A stretch of 64,000 bases of DNA from Acorus gramineus (lineage: Eukaryota > Streptophyta > Magnoliopsida > Acorales > Acoraceae): the NCBI GenBank assembly GCA_030737835.1, contig CM060850.1:17844873-17908872 (forward strand), in the 5' to 3' direction. The notes below the pieces were generated by a model, which saw nothing but the letters and a program-made list of their open reading frames with translations, had not been told where the DNA came from and ran no database searches. Positions 34,691 to 45,984 of this stretch are shown piece by piece; within the stretch, counting starts at the first letter, position 1; each line of letters begins with the position of its first letter. The translations under genes and the position numbers were made by a program.

Positions 34691-36603
34691 TTTTTATTGA
34701 CTTTAATGTTTGTAATTATGAATATTATCAATATTATGTACAACTTGGTGAATATTGTGTTGTGTAATTCTACTTGTTAGTTGACAAATGAGTTTGTTGA
34801 AACAGTAGTTGTTGGTTTAGTTTGTGTTCTTAGTTCTATTTAACTTTTTTTTTTTTTTTGCTTATTTGAGTAAAATTAAAAAAATTGTTTTACTACACAC
34901 ACCACATAATACTCAATTTCTTACAAAGCCAAATTTGAACACTTAAAAACAGTAAACTTGTAAACTACATGTAGTAGAAGGCACCAAAAGGCAGTAACAT
35001 GTAGTGCTTCTGTAATTATTTTTTTAGTTGTCACTGCAGAACTATATGTTATTGTTTTCATTACAAAACTTGTCAAGTGCATTCACTCAAAATTACATTG
35101 TAAACATCATTCATTACAGAATTGTGGAATCAAATTTAGGATGTAAATAGAGATACATAAGTCAACATTACCAAGTAATTTTTATTTTTTTTTGCTTGGT
35201 AATATAATTTCTATTGCTTTGCCAAACTTACAAATGTACATTGTGAAGTTTCAAGAAGGAAAGAAATGGGATACTAAACTAGTACCCATTTACAAAAAGA
35301 ATTTATAAGATTACAAAACAGAGGGCCAAAAAAACAGAGATAGGTGTGCAGATCAGCCCACTCGGACCTGGACTCTTACCAGCTTATCCTCTTGAATAAG
35401 ATTCTCAAGTTCTTTCCAAAAAGAACCAACTATATAATAAAAAAGACAACCTGAACAGCAACACCCTAACACCATAAAAAATGTGACCAGCACCATAACA
35501 CCACAACCTATTCAATACAAACATAATCATATGCATCAGCAGAAACATAAGAATGGAATAAAAAGGAAAACATTACAAATGTACATGCATATTTACCTCA
35601 AATCAATCAATAGTTGAAGCCTAGGTTTCATTATATGGTACAAAATTATTCTGTGAGATCCTGAAATGGTGAAAACAGTGTATATTAGTATTTATCATTA
35701 GTTTTTATTGAAATGATCAAAACAGTGTATATTAGTATTTATCATGCAAAAGAAATTACATAACTAAACTTACATTTCTTTAAGTTTGGGACATGTACGC
35801 ACATCTTGTTTATCCTTTTTGCCACATATACATTTGAAATAAAAAAAAAAACAGATCTAGAATGCCATCCTACATGTAATAAATTCAGGCAATCCTCATT
35901 AAATCTAAATAATTCATGGCAATCATCTTCAGTTCTAAACCATCCAAAACAGAGAATCACTGTAAAAAAAACACATGCAATTTTTTTAAGCTAGAAATGT
36001 GAGGGAAAGGCAAATTGCAGATTCAAATATATTTGACTCACATGATATATATAAAATTTTGTTTTTTTTGTCTATCTTTGAGGGTGTTATTTGACTCACG
36101 AGATATTTGATTTTTTATGAATAATGCATTTGGCATTACAAAAAAAAAAAAAAAACAGATTTGTAACATAAAGAACCTTCATTTGTAACACAGAGAACCC
36201 TAACCCTAATTTGTAACGCAATGAACCATAATTTATAAAATAAAATACAAAACATACCTTGATAGAGTAGTTCAGATTTGATTTAGGGAGGGGGAGGAAA
36301 TACTTAAATTTTTAGGAGTAAAAACAAAGAAGAATCAAAGGGAGAAGAAGTTAAAGAAAAAAAAATTCAAAAAGGGGCTCCGGCTGTGAATGAAAAAAAC
36401 AAAGTTTAAGAGGAAGTGAAAGAGGAGAGAGAGGGGAAAGACTTTGGGTGGGTGAGGGAACCGGTTGTTCCGGTTTGTCTTTTTCTTTTCTTTTTTATTT
36501 TTTCTACACCATGCTCAGCCTTCCGATCGCGAGATCAGTAATCGAACAGCTAATATTTGAATCCGCACGATAGGGTGCATGGCCACACAGCTGCACCCAT
36601 CGT

Positions 36604-36606
<3 letters not shown>

Positions 36607-36642
<36 letters not shown>
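36607..36642. repeat. (TA)n microsatellite at the right edge of the TIR element
   Basis: About 18 TA units, matching the run at 29623-29663 on the other side. This is consistent with insertion into a single (TA)n tract. Confidence 0.95.
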
Positions 36643-36647
<5 letters not shown>

Positions 36648-36812
36648 GAATTGATTGAACATTTGTGACACATTCCAACATTGGTTTGTCTTGTAAATGA
36701 AGCTCCTACACATCTGTGTTCTTCATTTGCGATACAATATTATTTTTACCACCATGTTTCACATTAAATAATGATGAACAATACTTGTTCACAACAATAT
36801 CTCAGTCATTTC

Positions 36813-36920
36813 ACCGATCCTTTTCGTAGGATAGTAGAGGTATCTCCTATTTAAAAATGAGACTTGAATTCGAGTCTTCTCCGCCTCAGCAGGGGAAGCT
36901 TTGACAAAAAAAAAAAAAAG
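36813..36920 (+). mobile_element. SINE (108 bp) with 10-bp target duplication and A-tail
   Basis: CAGTCATTTC occurs immediately before (36803-36812) and immediately after (36921-36930). Between them is a 108-bp sequence ending in a run of 14 A and a G. The middle holds gacttgaattcgagtcttct, which approximates a polymerase III B box (GGTTCGAnTCC). Length, A-tail and perfect duplication support a SINE, probably 5'-truncated since a convincing A box is not obvious. Confidence 0.75.
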
Positions 36921-37025
36921 CAGTCATTTCCCAACATCAATACGAAAAACAATGATATGGAATTTTGTCGTTCAGCAAAATTAACACCACCCGTGCAGTC
37001 ATTACTAACAAGTTATTATATAAAA

Positions 37026-37564
37026 GGGAAAAATCCATACAACCCCCTGAAATCTGACTAAAATCCATATAACCCCCCTGACTTTTCTTAAAATTAATAT
37101 AACCCCCTAAAAACACTTACTAAATCCAAATAACCCCCTGAATAAAATTTTCATTAATAGATGATGAATATTTTACGAATATTTCGTTTGGTTAACCCTG
37201 ACTGAAAACACAATATACTAAAAAACCACTACAATGTGTTAAAAATGCGAAAAATCCTATAAAAATGATGATTTTACTCTCTCTTGATATATTATAAAAC
37301 CTTATCCAGAGGAACAAAATTGTAATTTATATAATATTTTTCGCATTTTTAACACATTATAAGGTTTTTTTAGGTATAGTGTGTTTTCTATCAGGGTTAA
37401 TCAAGCATAATATTCACAAATATTCATCATCTGTAAACGTAAATTTTATTCAGGCGGTTATTTGGATTTACTAGATATTTTCAAGGGGTTATATAGATTT
37501 TAAGAAAAGTCAGGGGGTTATATGGATTTCAGTCAATTTACAAGGGGTTATATGGATATTTCCC
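37026..37564. mobile_element. MULE-type MITE, copy 1 (539 bp)
   Basis: The ends start gggaaaaatccatacaacc and finish ggggttatatggatatttccc, inverted over about 170 bp. Each arm has four spaced ccccct/aggggg motifs with tatatggatt. TATATAAAA flanks both sides (37017-37025 and 37565-37573), a perfect 9-bp duplication. No coding sequence. The second copy is at 45219. Confidence 0.9.
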
Positions 37565-37834
37565 TATATAAAAATGCATAGCAACACATATTATTGTCAT
37601 TCCAACTTAAGAGAAAATGTAAAAGAGCACCATGTAGTACATTTTAAAATATGTAAAAACATACATAACACTTGAACAACAACATGGGCTATTGAGGATA
37701 TAGCACATGAAATCTGAAGTTCAAATCATTCATACAAGTCCAGTGCACTCCCTTCATCAACACCTTCGCCATTTTATAAGGATGATTTGGCTAAAATAGA
37801 CTTCCACCACCTCCTCAAAGATAATATTGCCTTC

Positions 37835-38438
37835 CAAGGCATGGGGAGACAAACAAGCTTGCCAGCGGGTAGAAAAATGGGGCCTCACTATCTCAATTAT
37901 CTAATTATTCTTTGAATAAGTCTTAATGGACTCTTATTAGAGTTAAAAAAAATCAACGTTGGGTGTGTTTTTCCAAGCAAACAGAGAAAATTTTATATCC
38001 ATTTTTTTTGTGATCATAGAAGAAGATAATTAATTTTCCCCACTTAAAATTCAATTAAATCACATAAACCAGAATTTTTTTAACAAAACAAGCTCCATAA
38101 CCCAAAACCCATTGCAGGACACCACAGTAGTGAAACATGAAACTCATCTACTACTCATAAGAAAATTGAGTTTTCTTACAGGGACATGAGAGTCTTTGGC
38201 ATTCCTTTTGGCATCGATGGCACAGAAGACAGTGTAGACAAGGACAACCAAGGCGTGGGGAGGCAACCAAGCTCGCTAGGGTGGAGAAATGATGTCCCAC
38301 TACCTCAATTGCCTAATTATTCTTTGAATAAGTCTTCATGGCTCTTTGAGTTCAACAGAAAATGGACGTTGGGTGTGTTTTTCCAAGCGAACAAAGCAAA
38401 ATTTCTATCCATTTTTTGTGACCGTAGAAGAAGATAAT
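37835..38438. repeat. Direct duplication of a segment of about 190 bp
   Basis: 37835-38030 and 38249-38438 are clearly related, sharing caaggc(a/g)tggggag, ctaattattctttgaataag, gttgggtgtgtttttccaag and agaagataat. They are separated by about 220 bp of unrelated sequence. Many substitutions separate the copies, so the duplication is old. Neither copy has a convincing coding frame. Confidence 0.8.
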
Positions 38439-39943
38439 CTTCTTGTATCAGTCTAACTCAATATCAACATGGATGCAGTGCATAATAATGAACAAAATCG
38501 CAAAAATTATTGGGCACAAGTATTAGAGTTTTTTTGTCAATAAAAAAAAAATCCAACTTCAATCGGAATTCAAATTATTTAATGCATCAATGGTTAACGA
38601 TTCAACTCGTCACAAAATATATTTTATGGGTATTTTGCTTAAATTGAATCAAAGCGTCAAAGTGGGGTGAATGAAGAAAATAAGATACTTTTGTCATTTT
38701 ATTTTAACAATTTTAGTTTTTGACATTTTACCTATTTTTTAGTTGATTTATTTTTCTATATTTTTATAGAAGTCAAGATGAACTTTTGTATGAAGAGTTA
38801 CATATATTTTCATTCTAATATGAACATTGTTGAAATGGATTGAAGTATCAACCAAAGTGGATGGATGATTTTCAAAAGAATTTTTTTTTCAATAAGTACG
38901 AAAAAAAAAACTTCTCATGTCGACTCCTCCCCATCTACTTGATAGTCAACTACAAATATTGGAGAAAATGATACTTGACATGATGGCTTTAGAGACATAG
39001 AAAGATCACTCAGCAGAAACGCTAAAAATGAAAAGTTAAGTAAGAGCAAAAGCAAAGTATATATGGATGATCCTAGTGGTTCATTTTTTATAATGTTGTT
39101 GCAAGAAATAAGATATAGAAAAGAAAAAGATGAACGATCAAAAAATTAGAAATGTATGAATCGACATATAAGAAAGCAAGGCCGGCCCTCAAAATTGATC
39201 TTTTTAATTGGGCCCTAAGCGAATTTTTAAACTGGGGCCCCATGCATATTAAAAAGAAATACAACTTGTTTAATCTTATACATCATTTTATTTTAAGCTA
39301 TAATAATATTACAAATAGATACACAATATTTTTTAACAATTTAAAAGCTTAAAAGCCACAAAAAAAGAATTAATGGAATGAAAAAGTTATAAAATTATAA
39401 AAATACTTAAAAGGGTTTGAGAATTATTTATTTTAAGGAATTTTTAGTTTTAAGTCCTATAAAGTATGATATTTAGGAATCGATCTCTGCATTCTGAACA
39501 TTTCATTTTAACTCCCCACATTCTATGACATTGTTGGTTATCAACCCCCATTTCAAAGGTCCGTTAGCATATTCGACGAATATTTGATTTAACAAATGGA
39601 TTTGATTTTTTATTTTGATTTTTTTTTAAATTCCAACACTACCCTCATGTGAGTTGCACGAGACCCCTCCCAACGGTCACCTTCTCGCCCATTTAAGAGT
39701 GTCACCTCTCTTTTCCCCCCTCCCAACGGTCACTTCTTCTTCTGCTTCTCACTTCAGTCCTTCTGCCGCACTCAATCTTCCTCTTCTCCTTCTCTACTTC
39801 AGCCCATCTTCTTCTGTCGCACTCATTCTTTCTCTTCTCCCTCTCGAAATTAGTCTTTCTTCCTCTTCTCCCTATCTACTAATTCCCAAAAGAACGACAA
39901 CACCGACCTTAACGAGTCTCTTTGAAGTGTATTCAGTTGAACA
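38439..39943. other. Intergenic region left of the Mutator-like element
   Basis: AT-rich. At 39179 aggccggccctcaaa starts a gggccc-rich patch typical of one hAT-type terminus; no partner was found. From about 39440 the sequence becomes the probable outer part of the Mutator-like element, with a CT-rich leader (39660-39890) before the small zinc-finger gene. Confidence 0.4.
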
Positions 39944-40365
39944 ATGTCAGATTTTGTAAGTATTTAGTGACTTTTGACTTGTACACAAAGTGTTTGATGA
40001 AATGTATAAACCAGACTAATTTTGCATTTTTAGGTGTCAAGTAATAATTTTGGTGTCACTTCAACCACAATCCAAGAGTGCAAAAGGAGTTGTCAAATTT
40101 ATGTTTCCAAATGTGAGCAATCAAAAGGTCGTCGTTTTTTAGATGCCCGGCATGGAAGGAGAAAGAGGACTACGGTTTTTTTGAGTGGGTGGACGATACG
40201 AATCACACCATCCTTGATTTAAAGTATAAGATGTTTGAAGTTGAAGAGAGGTTGAACCAAAAAATTGATCTCCTGACTATAAAATTGTTGAAGAGAATGA
40301 AGTGGATAAATGTTGTAATTGTTGCTCTGCTTATCATGAATCTTGTTGTGTTATGTATGAAATGA
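39944..40365 (+). pseudogene. Small GRF-zinc-finger protein with coiled coil and C-terminal membrane segment (frameshifted)
   Basis: Exon 1 is 39944-39955 (MSDF), then a GT-AG intron, then exon 2 at 40034-40365 ending in TGA. The first part reads SSNNFGVTSTT, then a Cys-rich segment (ECKRSC...KCEQSKGRRF). At a T-run near 40139 one base appears to be missing. The +1 frame continues RCPAWKEKEDYGFFEWVDD, which with the GRRF before it is the GRF zinc-finger signature (GRRFF-CP...FFEW). Then come a charged helical stretch (VEERLNQKIDLLTIKLLKR) and a hydrophobic tail (INVVIVALLIMNLVVLCMK). The intended product would be about 115 residues. GRF fingers bind single-stranded nucleic acid in known host proteins. 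Small plant proteins of this plan are common but uncharacterised, as far as I know. It converges on the MURA-like gene at 40955-43150, suggesting it belongs to the same element. Confidence 0.6.
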
Positions 40366-40954
40366 TCCTTTCTTTAAGTTTATGAATTAATGTTATGTGG
40401 TGTGTATTGTTCACATGTTCTTATGTGGTCTTTAAAGCAAAAAAATATCTCATTCTCATAAGGTGTGTTAGCAGCAAGTTTTCCATACAAATGCTTATAT
40501 GTGAATAGCATACACCATCAAAACTGTCCAGACCACCCTTTTTCACAAATTTCAAAACTCTATCACAGTGTGTGAGCAACAGATTTCCACTGCTTAAAAC
40601 CTGCTTATATGTGAGCAACCTTTTGTTTGAAACCTAAACAGCAAAGTGATTTTCAATAATAACTCAAACTTCAAATATCTATCACACTATTTAAACCAAA
40701 AACCATTGTAAACAACATCTTACATATCCAAACATATCTGTCAAACTGTTTAAACCTTAAACCTTTGTCTAAACACAAGCAAAATGTTACAAACTTCACA
40801 CCATTGCCTAAACAGAAGCAAAATGTTACAACAATGGCATCACTGTTTAAACATAAACAAAAAATTACAACTTGCACATCTTTGTTTAAACACAGGCAAA
40901 AAGTTTCAACCTTTACACACTAGTCATTATCAAAATGTTTTCATTTTGGTTCCT

Positions 40955-43150
40955 TCACTGACATCCTAAATCGAAACCAAATTGCATGGAGCAACTCCCT
41001 AAAATGTTGGCTGACACCTGGCTTGAAACATGAGCATGTGATTGGGTATCAACCACCACATCTGAATGGCCATTAGCTCCAGCTTTCCTGTTCTTTGTCC
41101 TGCATTGAGGAAAACACAATGTATAAGCATGCCCTCATGTTGCATTGAGTTGTTGAAATCATAAATCTGTGTTGTAATTTATACCTGTGCTTGGCAACTT
41201 GTTTTTTGGGTGGTCTAGGCACTGCCTGTGATCCTTGAGCTTCTATGCATTTGAGAGGTTCTTTACTACTTGACCTGTGATGACCTCAATTGCCACACCT
41301 TCCACACTTGTACATTCTCTGTCTTCTTGAATTCATTAGGATCTCTGATCCTTTTCTTCTTTGGCCTGCCCCTTGGCCTACGTGATTCTGGTGGGAGGAC
41401 CATGTATGGCAGGTGCACGTGCTCCCAAAGAGCTCTATCAACTAGAGGGTTCACCCGCATCTCATATGTTGCCCGATATGTATCTGTGAAGTAGCACTAA
41501 GAGCACAGCAACCCAGACAACTGCCACCTGTTACAGCTACATGTCATGGCCTCCGAATCAACAACTACCCTATGGGTTGGTAAAGTCACATCTGCCTTGT
41601 AATCATCTGCTCTCCTAACAATGAATTCATTTTTCATTTTTCTAACATCTTATATATACTTCAAAGCATTTGGAACAAGTGGATGTTTCCATCTTATCCC
41701 ACACCTATGCTTACTATCTAACTTCACCATGATCTTCTGTCTGATCATATCAATTAGCTCCACTATTGGTAACTGTCCAGGCTCCCCTATGAATGCATTG
41801 AATGATTCAGACAGATTGTTGGTGATGTAATGACACTTTCCAGTTATCCCAAACTGGTGTCTAGACCACACTGCATCAACGTCTGTTAGGCACCTGGCAG
41901 CTCCTTCATCATCACCCTTGATTCTCTCCACAGCAATCTCAAATCTAAGCCTTGTGAATGACCTGGCTGCTTCCCAGCTGGCTATCTTAAAAAATTCCCC
42001 AGGCTATTTCTTACTGAAATTCTTATATATATGTTGCATGCACATTCTATTTTCATATTTGGGATAAACAATGGCAATTGAACCCTCAATACATATGTCC
42101 ATATCAAATAGGAAGATAAACCTTCTCTCTCTCCAATGGCTTCTTTCAGACACTCAAAAAACCAAGTCCATGTTTCAGCACTTTCCCCTTCACACACTGC
42201 ATAAGCTATAGGAAAAATGCCATGGTTTCCATCAATTGAAGTGGCAGCCAACAGAACACCTTTGTACCTTCCCTTTAGGTGACAATCATCAACACTAATA
42301 ATTGGCCTGTAGCCCACAAAAAACCCACTGCTACATGCAACAAAACAGACAAAAAACCTGAAAAAAACAAAGACAATGAACAAATGTTACAATAAACAAA
42401 GAAAAAACAGATACAAGAAAAATCCGAAAAATAAAAAAACCTACACTATCAACATATTTCTCACCTTTGAAAGCTATGGTTTGGTGAGATCTTATAATGC
42501 ACTACAGACCTAGGATTTTGCTTCAACAACTCATTGTGTAAGTCTGGAATCTACTTGTATGAATCCTCCATCTTCCTATGGATCTTCTCATAAGCTATCT
42601 CCCTTGCAGTCCACACCCTATGATAAGGGACTTTGATATTGTACTGCTTTTGAAGATCCTTCTGAAAATCAACAATTGACTTCTTGGCATTGCTCTTTAC
42701 AGTGTCCAATATCTTGTCACAGATCCACGATTTAGAAGCCATCTTGCCGTTCACCTTCTTCATATTATTGCAGGTGTGTTCATCATTCATTGTTTTTACT
42801 TGGAATGTCACACCATCTTGAAGACAAGATGCATGCACCCTCTAGGGACATTCATACATGGGACACCTAACAGTCACCCTCAACTGATCATTCTTCATGA
42901 ATAAAAACTCTGATTGTTTGGATATAACATGTATTCTCAAACATAATATGTACTCGTTAACATCCTTAAAAGTTGCCCCCACAACAATTTCTGGAGCATC
43001 TCTGTCTACCTTTATATGGTTAACCTCATAATCTAGTACACCCTCAAACATAGACTAATCTGAACCAGGTGGGACACTGTGGTAACTGTTAGATGTCTTC
43101 ACTTGGTCTGAATCCTCAAAGGAAGAGGAAGTCTCTGCACCATCAATTTC
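40955..43150 (-). pseudogene. Mutator-like (MURA/MuDR-type) transposase, decayed
   Basis: Minus-strand pieces run in the right order. 43150-42840: the N-terminal MuDR-type DNA-binding domain (GATFKDVNEY, RVTVRCPMYECP). 42838-42551: its continuation (RVHASCLQDG, DEHTCNN). 42383-41982: the MULE transposase core (ISVDDCHLKGRYKGVLLAATS, GIFPIAYAVCEGESAETWTWFF), holding the first catalytic Asp. 41931-41650: the C-terminal part (NNLSESFNAFI, PIVELIDMIRQKIM). 41460-40955: the tail, with RRPRGRPKKKR and a degenerate zinc knuckle (KCGRCGN-GHHRSSS) near 41290. Stops interrupt the frame, for example TAG replacing an expected Trp at the CP-RVHA junction near 42841. An intron is likely around 42384-42550. 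The 5' end is lost at 43154, where a hAT element inserted. The terminal inverted repeats could not be identified with confidence. Confidence 0.85.
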
Positions 43151-43153
43151 ATG

Positions 43154-44640
43154 TAGGCATGTTAATGGGTCGAATCCAGACCCGGACCCTACTCGAGCTG
43201 GGCCCAATTATACGTGTAATATACCCGACCCAATTTGGACCCGACCTGATGGACCCGAACATACAAATTGGTCGGGTCCGGGTCCACCCCGCCCTGACCT
43301 ATTGGACCCGAGACCGATTGTTTTATTAATATATTACATGACTATTAGTATTAGTTGACTCATAATTTTATTTCTTACTTAACTCACTTTTCTATCCCCA
43401 ACACAAGTCTATAACAAGCCCATAAATCATAACCATAACCAACTAAGCCTACAACCACAAGTCCTCCACCTAAAAAAAAAAAAGAAGCTAAGCCCACATG
43501 TTTAAAACCAACCAAGCCCACGAAGTGAATGTGATGCCCTAAGTGAAAATGTGAATGTGATGCCCTAACTTTTCTTTTTTACTTTCTATGACTGCGAGCC
43601 GCCCCACCCGGCAACTCCCTCTGTCTCTTCTCCACTCTCCGCCTTCATCTCTTCTTCGCCCGAGCCACGTGAGCGACACCACCCAGACCGCGCGAGCGAC
43701 ACTGCCGTCTGCGCCTTCATCTCCAGCCCCACTTGACCACTCTCTCATGTCTCAACCAATTTCAAATCAGAGTAATCTTTTTTGTAGACTCCTATCTTTT
43801 ATTTCTATTTTTTTATCACACTATGTGTTGTGATTGATGGTTTTTGAAGAGATTTTTTATGCTTTCAATTCTATTAGGGTTTTTGTAATTAAACTATTTA
43901 TCCAGTTAGGACATTGAATCTATGTCAGATTGCATTATTTCAATGGATGTTGATGTTTGTGTTTGGTTTCCTTATTTTTTATGACAAATTTCAGGTCTTT
44001 TGAAATTAGGATTTTTTTGTTAAAATTTTCAGATTCAGTGTTTCACAAGCTAATTTTTGCTTAATTTATGTTATTGTTTTTGGTAAATATGTGTTGTCGT
44101 TGCTGCTCTATTGTTTTTGGTAAATATTTGTTTCACAAGACCCACTCAGGCTTTGAACATAGCCGCCTCCGCCTTCATCTAAAGTAATTTTTGTGTTTAG
44201 GTGTCAAGATATCTTAACCTAGTGCAACAAATAAACATGTTATTGAGGTTGAGGACAGTGCTAAGTTGGCGTATTCTTCTAATTAAAGAAAGTTGACATC
44301 TCAAGTTTGGTTGGAGTTTGATAAAGTTATTAAAGCGAATAGGACGGAATATGCAAAATGTAAATATTGCGAGAAAGAGTTAATCAGATCAAGTGTCAGT
44401 GACACTTCACATCTTAAGAAACATTTGGGTAGAACCATGAGCCAACAGATGTTGCAAGTGACAACTATTGTAGTTGAGGCATCTACAAAAATAAAAAAAA
44501 ATCAAGTTTGACAAAGAAAGAAGTCGTTTGGACTTAGCATGAATGATTGCGAAGCATAATTATCCATTTAACATGGTTAAACATGAGTTTTTTGAGTGAG
44601 AGCACACATGGATTATTTAAAGGGGTATATGTTTGCGATT
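43154..44640 (+). mobile_element. hAT element, left part with BED-finger transposase start
   Basis: A hAT-like terminus starts at 43154 (taggcatgttaatgggtcg). It is followed by dense gacccg/cgggtc repeats in opposing orientations (43170-43320) and a leader-like region. From about 44285 a frame reads LTSQVWLEFDKVI, AKCKYCEKEL and TSHLKKHLGR, the BED zinc finger of plant hAT transposases (Cys-x2-Cys ... His-x4-His). Shortly after, in another frame, RLDLA-MIAKHNYPFNMVKHEFFE matches the next conserved hAT block. Similarity is lost after about 44640. The rest of the transposase and the right terminus were not found, so this is a truncated, frameshifted copy. A 24-bp phrase (gtgaatgtgatgccctaa) is repeated at 43527-43570. 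Confidence 0.75.
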
Positions 44641-44777
44641 ATCAATATTCTTCTATCTTCCGGATTATCAATATTATGAATTGATTGATAATCATATTTC
44701 CTACCTTTCTTTCTGCAGCCATTGGGATTTCAGGTGGACGATGCAAAATTAAAGCGTGTTGGACTTGGCTGTATCCT

Positions 44778-44782
<5 letters not shown>

Positions 44783-44837
<55 letters not shown>
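44783..44837. repeat. (TA)n microsatellite
   Basis: About 27 TA units. Reading frames through it are artefacts of the repeat. Confidence 0.95.
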
Positions 44838-44840
<3 letters not shown>

Positions 44841-44998
44841 ATGGATAACATTGTAATATCTTATACGTAGCCACTATTTCAAATTCCTGTATGCTGTATT
44901 TGGAGGATAAATATTGTTGCATTTTGAGAAAGTTTTTATAAGATTTCCATAGTTAGCTGTTTTCCTTTCGATTTTCAGTAGAGCTTAACTATTATATA

Positions 44999-45976
44999 TA
45001 AGTATGTCAATTATCCAAAAAAAAATCCAAATCCGTATCCAAAAAATCAGAAATATCTGATATTCGAAGATCCGGAGTACGGATATGGATATCAGTCTAT
45101 CTGATCCAAAAATTATCCGTATCTGACATATATTATAAAAATATATATATTTGTATTATATATTGCCCATGCCCATATTGTTATCTTGTATGATTAGTCA
45201 CAATGATAATATATTATAAGGAAAAATCCATATAACCCCCTGTAAACTTATTGAAATTCATATAACCCCTCGACTTTTTTTAAAATTCATATAACCCCCT
45301 AAAAACACCTAGTAAATCAAAATAACCCCCTGAAAAAAATTTACGCTTATAGATGATGAATATTTTGTGAATATTATGTTTGATTAACCATGGTAGATAG
45401 CACAATATATATAAAAAAAAAACCTACAATATGTTAAAAATGCAAAAAAAAATTCTATAAATAACGATTTTACCCTTCCGAAATAATATATCCAAAGAGG
45501 GTAAAATCATCATTTTCATAGGATTTTTTACATTTTTAACCTATTATAGTGGTTTTTTAGTATATCATGTTTTCAATCAAGGTTAACTAAATAAAATAAG
45601 CGTAAAATATTCATCATCCATTAACAAAAAATTTATTCAGGGGGTTATTTGGATTTATTATGTGTTTTCAGGAGGTTATATGGATTTTAAGAAAAGTAAA
45701 AGGGTTATATGGATTTTAGTCAGATTCCAGAGGGTTGTATGGATTTTTCTCTATATTATAATACTATTAAATTTTCAATATATAATATCAGAAAGAGATA
45801 ATAAACCTTAAAATCTTAATTTTAATTTTGACGTCCTTCTAAAATATCACTTGATTATCCAAATTAATGTTAATATTCAAACATGTCAATTATCCAAAAA
45901 ATATTTGTATCCGATCTGTATCCGAAAGTTACGATATTAGCATATCTGATCTGTATCCGTCCAATTGACAGACTTA
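44999..45976. mobile_element. hAT MITE related to the one at 22100, split by a MULE-MITE
   Basis: The ends are taagtatgtcaattatcc and ccaattgacagactta, inverted with core GTCAATT. ATTATATA flanks both sides (44991-44998 and 45977-45984), a perfect 8-bp duplication. The body has atccgtatcc/cggatatgg repeats, as in the 22100 element but more decayed. Removing the nested 533-bp insertion leaves about 436 bp. A second terminus-like acatgtcaattatccaaaaa occurs near 45884. Confidence 0.85.
45219..45751. mobile_element. MULE-type MITE, copy 2 (533 bp), nested
   Basis: Same family as 37026-37564, with the same arms (ggaaaaatccatataacccc ... ggggttatttggattta ... gtatggatttttct). TATATTATA flanks both sides (45210-45218 and 45752-45760), a perfect 9-bp duplication. 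It lies inside the hAT MITE 44999-45976, so it is the younger insertion. Confidence 0.9.
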
Positions 45977-45984
45977 ATTATATA

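Larger units (their letters stand above)
29664..36606. mobile_element. Large DNA transposon with about 0.5-kb terminal inverted repeats
   Basis: The left arm (29664 to about 30190) and right arm (about 36145-36606, inverted) match along their length. Shared blocks include gtgcggattcaaatat-like sequence, acaaaccggaacaacc, cctctctctcctctttcact, cattcacagccggagcccc, and repeats of gttacaaattagggttagg. Each arm has a splice-donor-like aaggtatgttttgt, as if each could provide a promoter and leader. Net length without the nested solo LTR is about 3.8 kb. Little coding sequence remains, apart from a short Gln-rich relic at 34553-34690. Arm length suggests a Mutator-like element. Both ends abut (TA)n, so a target duplication cannot be measured. 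Confidence 0.7.

Noticed and set aside
39654-39959. 101-residue Ser/Leu/Pro-rich plus-strand frame
   Set aside because: Comes from a CT-rich leader upstream of the small GRF gene; composition explains it.
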